Source: Odobenus rosmarus divergens (lineage: Eukaryota; Chordata; Mammalia; Carnivora; Odobenidae). From it: DNA of 64,000 nucleotides. The first letter of the stretch is position 1. The number at the start of each line of letters is the position of its first letter. Location: contig NW_004450467.1 in the NCBI RefSeq assembly GCF_000321225.1, forward strand, positions 18,272-82,271, in the 5' to 3' direction. Positions 1 through 9,735 of this stretch are shown piece by piece. The notes beneath the pieces are model-generated. The model was not told the origin of the DNA and searched no databases. It was given only the letters and a program-made list of their open reading frames with translations. Made by a program: the position numbers and the translations under genes.

Positions 1-588
1 ATATTTTAAAAACTTTATAGATTGCATAATAAACAGATAACATGTAGTAATCAAAAACGAGTAGTTTATAAACATTGTGAAAATTACAACATAGACAAAC
101 TGAGAGCTGGTGTTTCAAGTTTGGCCAAGAATGAATAATTAATTCCAAAATCACAGTAACAATTATCTATATATATAATAGATGCTCCTTTAGGAATATC
201 TATTAGATATATTATTTCAATAATATGGTCCTTCATTATATAAAAGGTAAAAAAATGGCGAAATTACAGTTAAAATGGTTATGTATTTTTTTAAGCTTTG
301 AAATAAAGTTTTATTTGAAAAAATATTTTTTAAATGGTTATCTATTTATTTTTTTAATGGTTACCTACTTAAATAAAACAAACTAAATTTAAAACACCAA
401 GAGCCTCACTTCATAGTATCTTCAGTAAATCAAAATAAGATATAAAAGTTTATTTTTTAAGTTTATTTATTATTTGTTATGAGTGACATATACATTAGAA
501 TAGATTACAGCAAAAACTGATAAGGTATTGTATATATTCTGTGTATAAGACACCAGATAAAGTATAATCTATCACACACATATTATAT

Positions 589-681
589 GAGAGCCCCGAT
601 GCAGGGCTCTATCCCAGGAGACTGGGATCATGACCAGAGCCAAAGGCAGACTCTTAAGCAACTAAGCCACCCAGGGGCCCC
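589..681 (-). mobile_element. Can-SINE, truncated
   Basis: Only the tRNA-related half is present (minus strand), ending in the complement of the head, gccacccaggggcccc. The CT-rich body and the tail are missing. Confidence 0.8.
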
Positions 682-965
682 TGTTCTCTTAATAACAACC
701 TCCTCCTATGTCCTCCCCTAGTTCGACGTTTGAGATTACGAAAAGAATACTATTTTGTGTATATCTGTTTTCAAAACCTTTTGAATCTCCAATTAATGGA
801 CTTTTATTAAACAGTGCTGAATATTCGTTACCAAGACAATTCATGATTAAAATAGAAAACATATTAAATACTGCAATAACGGTGTATTCACTTAGTGTTC
901 AGTGAGTTTTATGCTCTGGCACAGTAATAGTGCTTAAAAGCATCATTTAAAAAAATACAATTTTA

Positions 966-1125
966 GGGGCGCCTAGGTGGCTCAGTCGTTAAGCATCTGC
1001 CTTCGCCTCAGGTCACGATCCCAGGGTCCTGGGATCAAGCCCCATGTGGGGCTCCCTGCTTCTCCCCCTCCCACTCCTCCTGCTTGTGTTCCCTCTCTAT
1101 CAAATAAATAAATAAAATCTTTTTT
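966..1125 (+). mobile_element. Can-SINE
   Basis: The element has the ggggcgcctaggtggctcag head, a pyrimidine-rich body and a caaataaataaataaaatct tail. It is flanked by aaaaatacaa at 951-960 and 1126-1135, a probable target duplication. Confidence 0.9.
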
Positions 1126-1929
1126 AAAAATACAAGCTTATTGTGAAAAATAATTCATATAATGAAGAAGGATAGGAAGTAAAAGATAAAAGTTCCCCTT
1201 GCCAAGCCTCTCCACAGAAAAAAATATTTGAATAACGGCTTTAAACTTCCCAACTTTGGTCAAACACATAAAATTACAAATTCAGAAAGCTCTGTAAACT
1301 CTAAACAGGATAAATTTGAAGAAAACCACACCTGGACACATCACGGTCAAATTGCTAAAAGCCAAGGATAAAGAGAAAAATTTTGGAAAGTCGCCTGAGA
1401 AATGACACATTACATACAAAGGAACAACTGGACTGACTTTTCTCCTAAGCTGCAAGGAAGGCCCGATATAAGAATAAGAAACAGAACACTAGAATAAGAG
1501 AACAGCACACACAAAAAAGTCACAACCATATGTATTTATTAAAATAAATCATTTTACAAGTGAATATAGCTATCCTTTCCTTTCCCTCCCTTCACATCGG
1601 AAGTTTCTGAAAGGCTTAAATAGTACACTTCATGAGTATGCGGCACCAAGCATCCCCAACCCAGTTTTTTTTAACATATCCTAATCCGCAGTCATTAAGT
1701 AACAGACTTCTGTTTTCAGCAATAAAAACTACTCAAAATCTTGAAAGGTCAGCAGGTTATTAATTAACACTCTTTACCTTCCCTCCAATTACATTCCTTT
1801 TTAAACGCAGAAACGAAGGAGGTTAAATCAGCAAGACTACAAGCAGAAAGACTAAAGGAGGCGAGGTTCAGAAACTGGGGCCTCCGGCCTCGGGAGGAGG
1901 CTTCCGCAGCCGGGACCCAGCGCGCTTAC

Positions 1930-2101
1930 CATTCTTCGGCAAACTCTGGATCACCTTCACCGCCGCCTCAAACCTGGTTTCGTGCACGGATCTCGGGTCG
2001 GCCATCTCCAGCCGCCAGCGCCGGCCCCACTCCCGGTCCCAAGGTCTGTCGGCTGGAATCAGGCAGCAGCAGCACCAGCTTTCCCAGGAGCCTGCATGAA
2101 A
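1930..2101 (-). CDS. ACBD5: ACBD5 coding exon 2 (acyl-CoA-binding domain protein 5), partial
   Basis: ACBD5 is a tail-anchored peroxisomal membrane protein. Its N-terminal acyl-CoA-binding domain binds very-long-chain acyl-CoA, and it tethers peroxisomes to the ER through VAPB. This exon encodes 57 codons plus one base. It starts FHAGSWESWCCCCLIP, as in the long human isoform. It then contains a second in-frame ATG at 2005 (MADPRSVHETRFEAAVKV) that matches the start of the shorter isoform and opens the acyl-CoA-binding domain. The acceptor is CAG ending at 2102 and the donor is GTAAGC at 1929-1924. The linker before MADPRS looks two residues longer than my memory of the human one. The rest of the roughly 500-residue protein lies outside the window. 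Confidence 0.93.
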
Positions 2102-2284
2102 CTGGAACATGGAGCGCAGCCGCGGATCAACATGCCCAAAGGGAGGAGGCCCACGCAGCTGGTCACTGCCCCGTCGCTCTGCCCTATCCAGGCCACACAG
2201 ATCGAGGTGGCCCAGCTCCTTCCTCCTCCCCGGGGCGTGACCTAGGCCGAGGAGCCGGCCCGCCGAGACAGAAAAACAACTCAC
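2102..2284 (-). other. ACBD5: ACBD5 short first intron (183 bp)
   Basis: On the minus strand the intron starts GTGAGT (2284-2279) and ends CAG (2104-2102). Splicing joins MLFLS to FHAGSW, exactly the junction of the long human isoform. The length is a multiple of three, and the intron has no stop codon in the coding frame. Confidence 0.85.
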
Positions 2285-2299
2285 CGAGAGGAAGAGCAT
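2285..2299 (-). CDS. ACBD5: ACBD5 coding exon 1 (start of long isoform)
   Basis: The exon gives only five codons, MLFLS, starting at the ATG at 2299-2297 and ending directly before a consensus GTGAGT donor. The call rests on the exact match of the spliced product to the known long-isoform start. An in-frame ATG further upstream at 2356 has no support from the family and is not chosen. The 5' UTR continues upstream into the GC-rich region with no definable end. Confidence 0.85.
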
Positions 2300-2462
2300 C
2301 TCTAGCACAACACGGACGGGCTCCGGACACCCGTGGTCGCGGAGCCTCTCTCCCACCCGCAGGACCCTGGCGGAGCAGCCACACTCCCCATCCCGGCGGG
2401 CTCCGTCGGTCAGTCGGCGCCCTCCCCACAGCCCCGCCCCAGAGCCACTAAAGGACCCACTA

Positions 2463-2507
2463 GCTGCCGCTGCCGCTGCCGCTGCCGCCGCCGCCGCTGC
2501 GGCCGCT
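2463..2507. repeat. GCTGCC/GCCGCC microsatellite upstream of ACBD5
   Basis: About seven imperfect GCTGCC/GCCGCC hexamers (GGCAGC on the ACBD5 sense strand) lie 165-210 bases upstream of the ACBD5 start codon, in the promoter or 5' UTR. Confidence 0.85.
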
Positions 2508-3480
2508 CAGCCGACTCCACCCACCCGCCCCGCGTCCGAGGCGACGACGCGCGCTGCTGTCGGTCGTCCGGGTAGGGCCAGAGGAGAAGGCCAGGCAGGG
2601 AAGTGAGATGGATCGGGTTCTCGGTTTTTGAACAGGCCCGACCGCCGCGTCCGTGCCAGTGCAGCCGGACAGTGGGAAGCGCGCAGGGGACGCGGGGTTG
2701 GATCTGCACCAGGGCCCAAAGGTACCAGACCCTGCGATCCACAGCGCCTGCCCTCTTAGGTTAAGGTTTGAGGAACGTGATGGGACATACGAAAGGGCTT
2801 TGGATCCCGATAGGCTCGGTGCCAACCTTATGTTCTGCCATTCGAGTTCTGGCAATCTTTACAGCACCCTAAAGAGTAGATGAAAGAATCTGAGATGCTG
2901 GATCAGTGTTGAGCAGTGCTTGGGCCGCGATTCTTCCGCAGCTTTAGCCGCCTTGAGCCAAGAAAGTCCGAGAGTAACCAAAGGTGTGTGGGAAGGTTGC
3001 CCGCCCCCAGACTGGGCCGGGGGGAGCGAGGGCACCTTCCCTAACACCACCACTAACATCTTGCCCTGGGGAGCCGGGCACAGCCCAGCTACAGCCCGAT
3101 TTAATAGGCCGCAGGGCTCGGGGGAGGGAGCATTGAGGACGCAGTACGGACTGCCAACCCTTGAAGGGCGTACCCTGGGCCTTAACCTTTCTAGTATAAC
3201 ACTCCGCAACCTCAGGCACCCGGAAGAGCCCCCAGGCCCACCTTCGGGGTACTGACAGGGGTTTTAAGGATGGAGTCCTGCGGCCCGGAAATCCCCGAAT
3301 TGCCAGGGCCTCTTTGTCAGTTCCGGGTGGGTTAGGAGGGTTACTAGCAGAAATCTAAGCGCAGACTGTAAGTTACTCTTCCCTCTGAGCCGCACTGCCG
3401 GCATTTACCTTGGCATTGCGGGGCAAGGCCCGTCCGGTATTGTCCCCGACGCCCGCCCCTCGCCCTGCCCCGTGGACTTG

Positions 3481-3493
3481 TGGGAAATGTAGT
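3481..3493 (-). promoter_or_regulatory. ACTACATTTCCCA, ZNF143/SBS-like motif
   Basis: The minus strand reads ACTACATTTCCCA, which fits the ACTACANNTCCCA core of the ZNF143 (Staf) site found in many CpG-island promoters. The ABI1 promoter has a related site at 22818. Confidence 0.55.
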
Positions 3494-3829
3494 CCCCCCA
3501 CCCCCTCCGCGGCGCTTCCGGATACCTCCCTCTGCGGCCCGCGTTCTTCCCACCTGTTCCGGTTCGGTTTCTCCGTACAGCAAATGCTGGAGCCGTTGCG
3601 GCGGAAATCCGTCCTTCCCGCTGCCTAGCACTGCGGGGCCAATTCACAATGCCACATCCGCTTCCAGCGAGAGAGACCCTTTGTGATACCTTCAGAGGTA
3701 TCCTGATGAGACCTGGTGTGAATCGGAGAGCTGGGGTCTAATTTTTTGCTGCTGCTTGCTTACTAACTTTGGGGACTAGTATCTGAAGGCAGGCGCCGTT
3801 TAGGTAATTAAAGACTACCGTTTTCCTGA

Positions 3830-3965
3830 ATGCCAGGTATTTGCCAAGAGAATGACACACGTTCCAAAACCGCTATACGGTGTTTACGAATGAGGAAATG
3901 GAGGTTCACGGTAACTAATTCGCCCAAGGTCCCACAGGTTAGTAAGTAGCAGAGCCAGAAGCAGT
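3830..3965 (-). repeat. MIR fossil
   Basis: Diverged MIR in reverse orientation: gaggaaatggaggttcac, then the block for a cleared column of aaggtcccacaggttagtaa and gcagagccagaa follow in the usual MIR order. Confidence 0.7.
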
Positions 3966-4555
3966 CCAAAAAAATCCTCTTGCTTTAGATCTTGGAGTTT
4001 TTCCAGGACGCCCAAGTTTTAACAAACTAACAGTTTTTGTAATTTACTCAGACTAGGGAGAAATTATGTGTTTTAATATCTACTGCTTCCTCTCCTCTTT
4101 TTTTATTATATTCATTTCAGTTTCATTCTGTTCAGTCATGCATACTTATAAAAGGGCTTGGGTGTTTATTTCTAAGTCTTCATTTTGACAACTCTTCAAT
4201 AAGTTTATGTAATAAGCAAATGTATAGTATGTTGGTATTTAGGTACGAATGAATAGGAATTTTCTGTCAGTGGTTTTGTGGAATTTCCATTTGCAGGTAG
4301 TGTGGATTTCCAATCAAGGAGAATAGCATAAGGAGAAAGGAAATTGAGATTATTCAGATAAAGGTATTTTAAAAGTAGCTCTTTCATGTAGCTGTGCTGA
4401 TTTATATGTGGTAACTCCTACTGAAACACAATGATGACTATGATGGATTGACTCAGTTCCTAAGCTGCCTTCCATTCTACCTAAAATATATCTCATGGAA
4501 CACTGGTTATTTAATATCTTTCAGTACCTTCAGAACAGTGCCTGATATGAAGCAT
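3966..4555. other. AT-rich intergenic DNA without a recognised element
   Basis: I see no gene or clear repeat in this stretch between the MIR and the L1 fragment. Confidence 0.5.
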
Positions 4556-4671
4556 TGTTTTTTTAATTGAGATTTAATTGACATACATTATATTAGTTTC
4601 AGGTGTACAAAATAATGATTGTATATTTGTACATATTACTAAATGATCGCCATAATAAGTGAAGCATTCTT
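4556..4671 (-). mobile_element. L1 3' end fragment
   Basis: The stretch reads as a reversed old L1 3' UTR, with ttgacatacattatattag and tttcaggtgtacaaaataat blocks. Confidence 0.7.
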
Positions 4672-4835
4672 TTATCTTTTAAAGATTTTATTTATTTATT
4701 TGACAGAAAGAGAACCCAAGCAGGAGGGAGCGAAAGGCAGAGGGAGAGGGAGAAGCAGACTACCCACTGAGCAGGGAGCCCGGCCGCAGAAAGGCAGAAA
4801 GATGTTTAACCAACCGAGCCACCCAGGCGCTCTAC
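4672..4835 (-). mobile_element. Can-SINE
   Basis: Poly-T side, gacagaaagag body and reversed head (gagccacccaggcgctc) are present. It is flanked by a 13-bp duplication gtgaagcattctt at 4659-4671 and 4836-4848. The part before the head has lost the cgatcccaggaccctgggat segment. Confidence 0.92.
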
Positions 4836-5149
4836 GTGAAGCATTCTTGCTTGTGTCTTTCTAGAGATTTTTTAATTAAGAATGGGCCCACTTCTACACA
4901 TGACCATAAAAAAGGTAAAATAGTATCTTTATGTGTTTTAATAAACATAAAGGAGTAAATGTTAAAATAACCAAAAAACTATTGTTTTAGATGCTCTTTC
5001 CTTTACAACCATTTTTAAACTCCTACTATGTCCCATGGGACGTAATTAACACTGAGGTTACAAAGCCCCTCAGGGAACTCAGTCTACGGTGGTAAGTAGC
5101 CATGTAATATAATAATCACAACACAATGCAAAAGTGTTAAAATTGAAGG

Positions 5150-5914
5150 ATATAAAAAGAGCTATATTATGTACACAAAAACAAGTACAGAAATGTTCAT
5201 AACAGTACTATTTGGTAATAGCCCAAATTTGGAAACAACTCAGTGACCACAACTCAGTGACCATGAACAGTAGAATAGATACTACTGAAGAGCCGTGAGA
5301 ACAAATGAACTACACCTATTCATCATCTATGTATCTCATAGACTTAATGTTGAGGGAAAAGAATCTAAATTCAAAAGAGAACATAATGTGTGATGCCATT
5401 TATATAAATTTCCAAAACCGGCAAAAGCAACATATTTAAATTCAGGCTGGAGATACAGTGTCTGGAAAGGGGATGAGGGAAACTTGGGGTTCTAGTAACA
5501 TACTATTTCTTGAATTAGATGCTTATTACATGAGTATGTTCAATTTGTGAAACTACTGAAATGTATAATTAAGATTTATTTGAAGCCTAAAAAAGCAAAT
5601 GAATAAATAAAAAGCAGAATCAGACCTATAAATACAAAGAACAAACTGATGGTTGCCAGAAGAGGAGTGGTGGGTTGGGCACAATGGGTGAAGGAGAGAC
5701 AGAAATGCAGGCTTCCAGCTATGGGATGAATAAGGCATGGGAATAAAAGGCACAGCATAAGGAATGTAGTCAGTGATACTGTAATAGTGATATAATTGGA
5801 CAGATGGTAGCTACACTTGTGGTGAACATAGCATAATGTATAAATTTGTCAAATCACTAAGTTGTACACCTGAAACTAATGAAACGTTGTGTGTCAGCAA
5901 TACTCAAAGAAAAC
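5150..5914 (+). mobile_element. L1 ORF2 end and 3' UTR
   Basis: Diverged L1 in plus orientation, from the end of the reverse-transcriptase ORF into the 3' UTR. The UTR block ggtagctacacttgtggtga to ttgtacacctgaaactaatg also occurs at about 38955-39040, so the two L1s are of one subfamily. Confidence 0.75.
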
Positions 5915-6062
5915 GGGGCTCAGTCTGTTAGGTGTCTGCCTTTGGCTCAGGTTATAAGCCTGTGTCAGGCTCCCTGTTCAGTGGGGAGTCTCCTTCTCCC
6001 TCTTTCCCTACCCCCTGCTTGTGTGTGTGCTCTCTGTCTGTCAAAGGAATAAATCTTTAAAA
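5915..6062 (+). mobile_element. Can-SINE, head truncated
   Basis: About ten bases of the head are missing; the rest runs to caaaggaataaatcttt. It is the first member of a dense cluster reaching to 7358. Confidence 0.85.
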
Positions 6063-6078
6063 AAAATTTTAAGAAAAA

Positions 6079-6262
6079 GGGCACCTGTGCGGCTCAGTCG
6101 GTTAAGCTTCTGCCTTCGGCTCAGGTCATGACCCTGGAGTCCTGGGATCGAGCCCCACATCGGGCTCCCTGCTCGGCGGGGGGTCTGCTTCTCCTTCTGA
6201 CCCTCCCCCCTCTCATACTCTTTCTCTCTCTCAAATAAATAAAACCTTTAAAAAATTTTTTA
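6079..6262 (+). mobile_element. Can-SINE
   Basis: Complete element with head gggcacctgtgcggctcag, body and AATAAA-containing tail. Confidence 0.9.
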
Positions 6263-6370
6263 AGAAGAAAAAGAGAAAATCTCTTCTTTAACGCTCTTCA
6301 AAAAAGATTTATTTTTCTTTGTGTATGTTATACTTCATTTAAAATTGACATTTAAAGAATTGTACATGTA

Positions 6371-6479
6371 GGGGCACCTGAGTGACTCAGTTAGTAGAAC
6401 ATGTGACTCTTGATCTCAGGGTTGTAAATTCAAGGCTCATGCTGGATGTAGAGATTACTTAAAAATAAAATCTTTTAAT
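6371..6479 (+). mobile_element. Short old-type Can-SINE
   Basis: The tRNA-related head is followed directly by gtagagattacttaaaaata, with no CT-rich body. This is an older short subtype. Confidence 0.8.
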
Positions 6480-6711
6480 GAGCACCTGGGTAGCTCAGTC
6501 AGTTGAGTGTCCCAACTCTTGATTTCAGCTCCAGTCATTTTCTTATTATCCAGTCTGACTCTTGATTTCAGCTCCAGTCATATATCTCAGGGTTGTGGGA
6601 TTGAACCCTGGGTCAGGCTCCTTGATCAACAGGGAGTCTGCTGGAGATTCTCTCTCTCTCTCTCTCTCTGCCCCTCCTCCCCTCAAATAAATAAATCTTA
6701 AAAAAAAAAGT
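6480..6711 (+). mobile_element. Can-SINE with internal duplication
   Basis: The A-box to B-box interval is duplicated: ctcttgatttcagctccagt occurs twice, near 6516 and 6559. A (TC)n tract and an AATAAA tail follow. Confidence 0.85.
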
Positions 6712-6715
6712 CCCT

Positions 6716-7133
6716 GGGGCCCCTGGGTGGCTCAGCCAGTTAAGCGTCTGCCTTCGGTTTACGTCATGATCTCAGGGTTCTGGGATCAAGCCCAATGTCA
6801 GGTTCCCTGCTCAGCAGGGAGTCAGCTTATCTCTCTTTTTTTTTTTTTTTTTAAAAATTTGGTTAATTATTTGACAGAGAGAGAGCGAGAGAGGGAACAC
6901 AAGCAGGGGGAGTGGGAGAGGGAGAAGCAGGCTTCCCACCGAACAGGGAGCCCGATGCAGGGCTCGATCCCAGGACCCTGGGATCATGACCTGAGCTGAA
7001 GGCAGACACTTAACGACTGAGCTACCCAGGCGCCACCAGCTTGTCTCTCTTTCTCTCTCTTTCCATCTGCCCCCCACCCCCCCGCTTCGTGCACGTGCTC
7101 TCTCTCTCAAAATAAAAATCTTTTTTAAAAAAA
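6716..7133 (+). mobile_element. Can-SINE split by a second SINE
   Basis: The plus-strand element is interrupted at 6838-7036 by a minus-strand SINE. The host resumes with cagcttgtctctctt after the insert. Confidence 0.9.
6838..7036 (-). mobile_element. Can-SINE nested in a Can-SINE
   Basis: Complete minus-strand copy flanked by cagcttatctctctt (6823-6837) and cagcttgtctctctt (7037-7051), one mismatch in 15. Confidence 0.93.
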
Positions 7134-7234
7134 GAGTGCGTGCTCTTAACCCTCATATCTATCACCACATTAAAGAAATCCTAAATATTAAAAAATAAAT
7201 AAGTAAATAAGAAATAAAAAAATAAAATCTTTAA

Positions 7235-7358
7235 GGGGTGCCTGGCTGGCTCAGAAGAGCATGTAACTCTTGATCTCAGGGTCATGAGTTCAAGCCCCAC
7301 GTTGGGCATGGAACCTACTTAAAAATAAACTTTTAAAAAAAATAAAATCTTTTTAAAA
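7235..7358 (+). mobile_element. Short old-type Can-SINE
   Basis: Same short subtype as 6371-6479. Its right flank aattgtacatg (about 7359) matches the left flank of the element at 6371, so the cluster 6371-7358 grew by later insertions into one original site. Confidence 0.8.
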
Positions 7359-7369
7359 AATTGTACATG

Positions 7370-7760
7370 CCACAGGAACAAGAGAGTAATTAAATCTATA
7401 TGACAAAGATGGGGAAGATTATAGAGAAAGCAACATTTGAGCTGGTTTTTCTGGGATGAGATGGTATTTACAAGCAGAGAAGGTGAGAGAGAACCATTCT
7501 AAGGAAAGGTGAAAAAGCTAAAACACACCGTATGTGATAAGCAGCAAGTTTGCTCATGTATCGGGACCGTACATATGAGGGAAGGTGGGACAAGGTATTG
7601 GATGCAAAGTTGGCTGAGGCTCACTTAAAGGTCATAGATGCCATGAAAAGGAGTTTGTGTTCCGTTTATAAATCCATAAAGACAATATGTTTTTGTATGA
7701 ACTACAATTTGATCAGGAAAGCACAACCATTATGATGGATATGGTCTTAGACATTAATTA
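7370..7760. repeat. Ancient mammalian repeat, family not settled
   Basis: The text (acatttgagctgg, gccatgaaaaggagtttg) belongs to a long, old interspersed repeat also recognisable near 39130-40110 and 43990-44520. I cannot name its class with certainty. Confidence 0.45.
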
Positions 7761-8238
7761 CAGGGATTAAACTAATTGTGGGAGCTACTGAAGAGTCTTT
7801 GGAAAGCTATTGCCTCTGCATCTGGAGGGGAACTTAAAATTGCTATAGATCAGTGTGTGTTATAGTCAAAAACTTACATGAAGTAGGGAAGAACAAAGAC
7901 AAACTGAAACGCCTAAGGCCACTTGGAACCAATGAGGACAAATTGAATTCTGTGTTCTCTCTCACTGCCTCTAAAGTCAATGACATTGGATGGCCTTCAG
8001 AACAAAACGGGAGCTGAACTCATGCCTGACCTAAGACTCAGGAAAGTAGGTCAAGGTGCTACTCCACGTCTGGTACCCTTCAGAGGCGCTTCGCTCCTAC
8101 TTGCCAAATCTCACATAAATTCTTACGGTCAACCCTAATTTAGAACAATACAAGGAAGGGAATGCTGGGAGATAGAGTTGTAGCTTCTCTAATGACCCAA
8201 TACAAATTCACCACAATTATTATAATTTTTACTTTTAT
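7761..8238. other. Intergenic DNA without a recognised element
   Basis: No gene, tail or duplication that I can assign. Confidence 0.45.
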
Positions 8239-8412
8239 TTATTTATTTATTTGAGAGAGAGAGTAAGGGAGCACAAGTTGGGGGCAGAGGGAGAGGGAGA
8301 AGTAGGCTTCCCCCGGAGCAGGGAGCCCAACGTGGGGCTCAATCCCAGGACCCTGAGATCATGACCTGAGCAGAAGACAGACGCTTAACCTACTGAGCCA
8401 TGCCGGTACCCC
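8239..8412 (-). mobile_element. Can-SINE
   Basis: (TTTA)n tail side and reversed head; imperfect flanking repeat agtttttacttttag-type at about 8225 and 8417. Confidence 0.88.
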
Positions 8413-8491
8413 ATTCTAGTTTTTACTTTTAGAGTGACCAGAGTTTATTCCAGAAATATACAGAAAGGTGAACATTAAAAAATCTAACATA

Positions 8492-8546
8492 GGGCGCCTA
8501 TGACCGGGAATCAGATGCTTAACCAACTGTGCCACCCAAGCACCCC
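8492..8546 (-). mobile_element. Can-SINE relic (55 bp)
   Basis: Only the last part of the reversed head remains (cagatgcttaaccaactg to caagcacccc), preceded by gggcgccta. Confidence 0.65.
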
Positions 8547-8547
8547 A

Positions 8548-9122
8548 AAACTACAAACTTTTAGAAGGTATGACAGTCTTAACTAATGCAGCAAGATTAA
8601 AGAAAATGAGCTATAAGAATCAGGAAAGAGGGGCGCCTGGGTGGCTCAGTTGTTAAGCGTCTGCCTTTGGCTCAGGTCATGATCCCAGGGTCCTGTGATC
8701 GAGCCCCGCATTGGGCTCCCTGCTCCGCGGGAAACCTACTTCTCCCTCTCCCACTACCCCTGCTTGGGTTCCCTCTCTCGCTGTCTCACTCTCTCTCTGT
8801 CAAATAAATAAATAAAATCTTAAAAAAAAAATCAGGAAAGAAAAAGTAAATATTTCATTATTTGTGGATGATAAGTTGTCCACATAGAACATTTAAGGGA
8901 AGCTACTATTATTACAACTAAGAAAGTGTTCAGCAAGGTCATTGAACATAAGATCAATCAATAATGATCCTTTAAAACAAGAGCAACGGATTACGAAATA
9001 TAATAGAAAAAATATTCACAATAGCAATAAATTCCAAAGCACTAGAAACAGAAGATGTATAATATCTTTACGGAGAAAAACTAAAATTTATCTGGACATG
9101 AAAACTCTGAATAAATAGACAT
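8548..9122 (+). mobile_element. L1 ORF2 fragment, first part
   Basis: Diverged L1 reverse-transcriptase region in plus orientation. It is interrupted by the SINE at 8630 and then by the LTR-like block starting at about 9123. The reading frame is broken many times. Confidence 0.7.
8630..8830 (+). mobile_element. Can-SINE
   Basis: Full-length copy with a target duplication atcaggaaaga at 8619-8629 and about 8831. Confidence 0.93.
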
Positions 9123-9546
9123 ATGTTGGGGTTAATGTAGAGCATGAAATCAGCTATAATACCTGGCTTGCTAAAATGTAACACAGAGGCTGCTGGGGCA
9201 AGGCAGGGTTTCCGAGAAGGGCGTGGGCCTGAATGCCGCAGGGATTTACCTTCCCAAAGAGCCGACATGTGAACTAAGAGATGTATGCATTGTCCCTTAG
9301 GCTGTCTTTCAGGTTAGCATATCTTTCCCATAAATCCTTTCAGTTTCAGTAAGACCCCTTGTCACATATCACATGCTTGGGAAACAGTGATAAGGATATC
9401 CTGAAGGACCAATACGAGCGGGAGCCAAGATGAGCAAAGGGTCTTGGTCTCTGAGCGTTGACCCCCTTGCCTTCTCTTCTCTTTCACGGCAAAGTTTTGA
9501 GTCATCTTTCATCCTTTGGTACAAGGATTGCTGGCCATTCCCGGCA
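9123..9546. mobile_element. Possible solitary LTR inside an L1
   Basis: A 424-bp block of different, more GC-rich composition interrupts L1 ORF2 sequence, which resumes after it. It starts close to TGTTGGGG and ends GGCA, and GACAT lies on both sides (9118-9122, 9547-9551). Together this looks like a solitary LTR with a 5-bp duplication. The family is not recognised and the exact ends are uncertain by a base. Confidence 0.4.
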
Positions 9547-9735
9547 GACATCTGATAGTGGTATCCAAAATTATAAAGATGAAAATTCTTCCCAAATTAT
9601 CCGTAAATACAATTCCAATTATAATCCCTGTAGGAATCTGAAGAACTTTATAAACTTTATAAACTGACTCTAAAAAAAACCCTAAAGAAAAGCCCAGAAC
9701 AGGCAAGATGATTCCCAAAAGAATGTGATGGAATG
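9547..9735 (+). mobile_element. L1 ORF2 fragment, second part
   Basis: Continuation of the L1 seen at 8548-9122: cttcccaaattatccgtaaa and the following text fit the later ORF2 coding sequence. Confidence 0.65.

Larger units (their letters stand above)
1..1929 (-). other. ACBD5: ACBD5 intron 2, 5' part
   Basis: This AT-rich stretch lies downstream of the GTAAGC splice donor at 1929-1924 (minus strand), so it is the start of the intron after the second coding exon of ACBD5. It carries one truncated minus-strand SINE and one plus-strand SINE. I see no further exon and no clear repeat in 1-588 or 1132-1860. Confidence 0.75.
1880..3650. promoter_or_regulatory. ACBD5: CpG-rich promoter region of ACBD5
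   Basis: Base composition changes sharply here from AT-rich flanks to GC- and CpG-rich sequence. It covers both ACBD5 coding exons and about 1.3 kb upstream. A CCGGAAG-type ETS site lies near 3220 and TTCCGG sites near 3517 and 3560. No TATA box is evident. The transcription start cannot be placed from sequence alone. The length of the island leaves room for a second or divergent start in 2.7-3.65 kb. Confidence 0.75.

Noticed and set aside
966..1125. tRNA-Lys genes in the SINE heads
   Set aside because: The heads have tRNA-like promoter boxes but run on into SINE bodies and tails; no free-standing tRNA cloverleaf was found.
2333..3647. Overlapping 70-130-codon frames in the ACBD5 CpG region
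   Set aside because: GC-rich DNA has few stops. The translations are low in complexity and resemble no family; only the ACBD5 exons fit a known protein.
6811..7110. Frames rich in RERERE, HKQGEWEREKQ or LPLPLLVFPLSL, here and in dozens of other places
   Set aside because: These are translations of Can-SINE bodies in one or the other direction, not genes.
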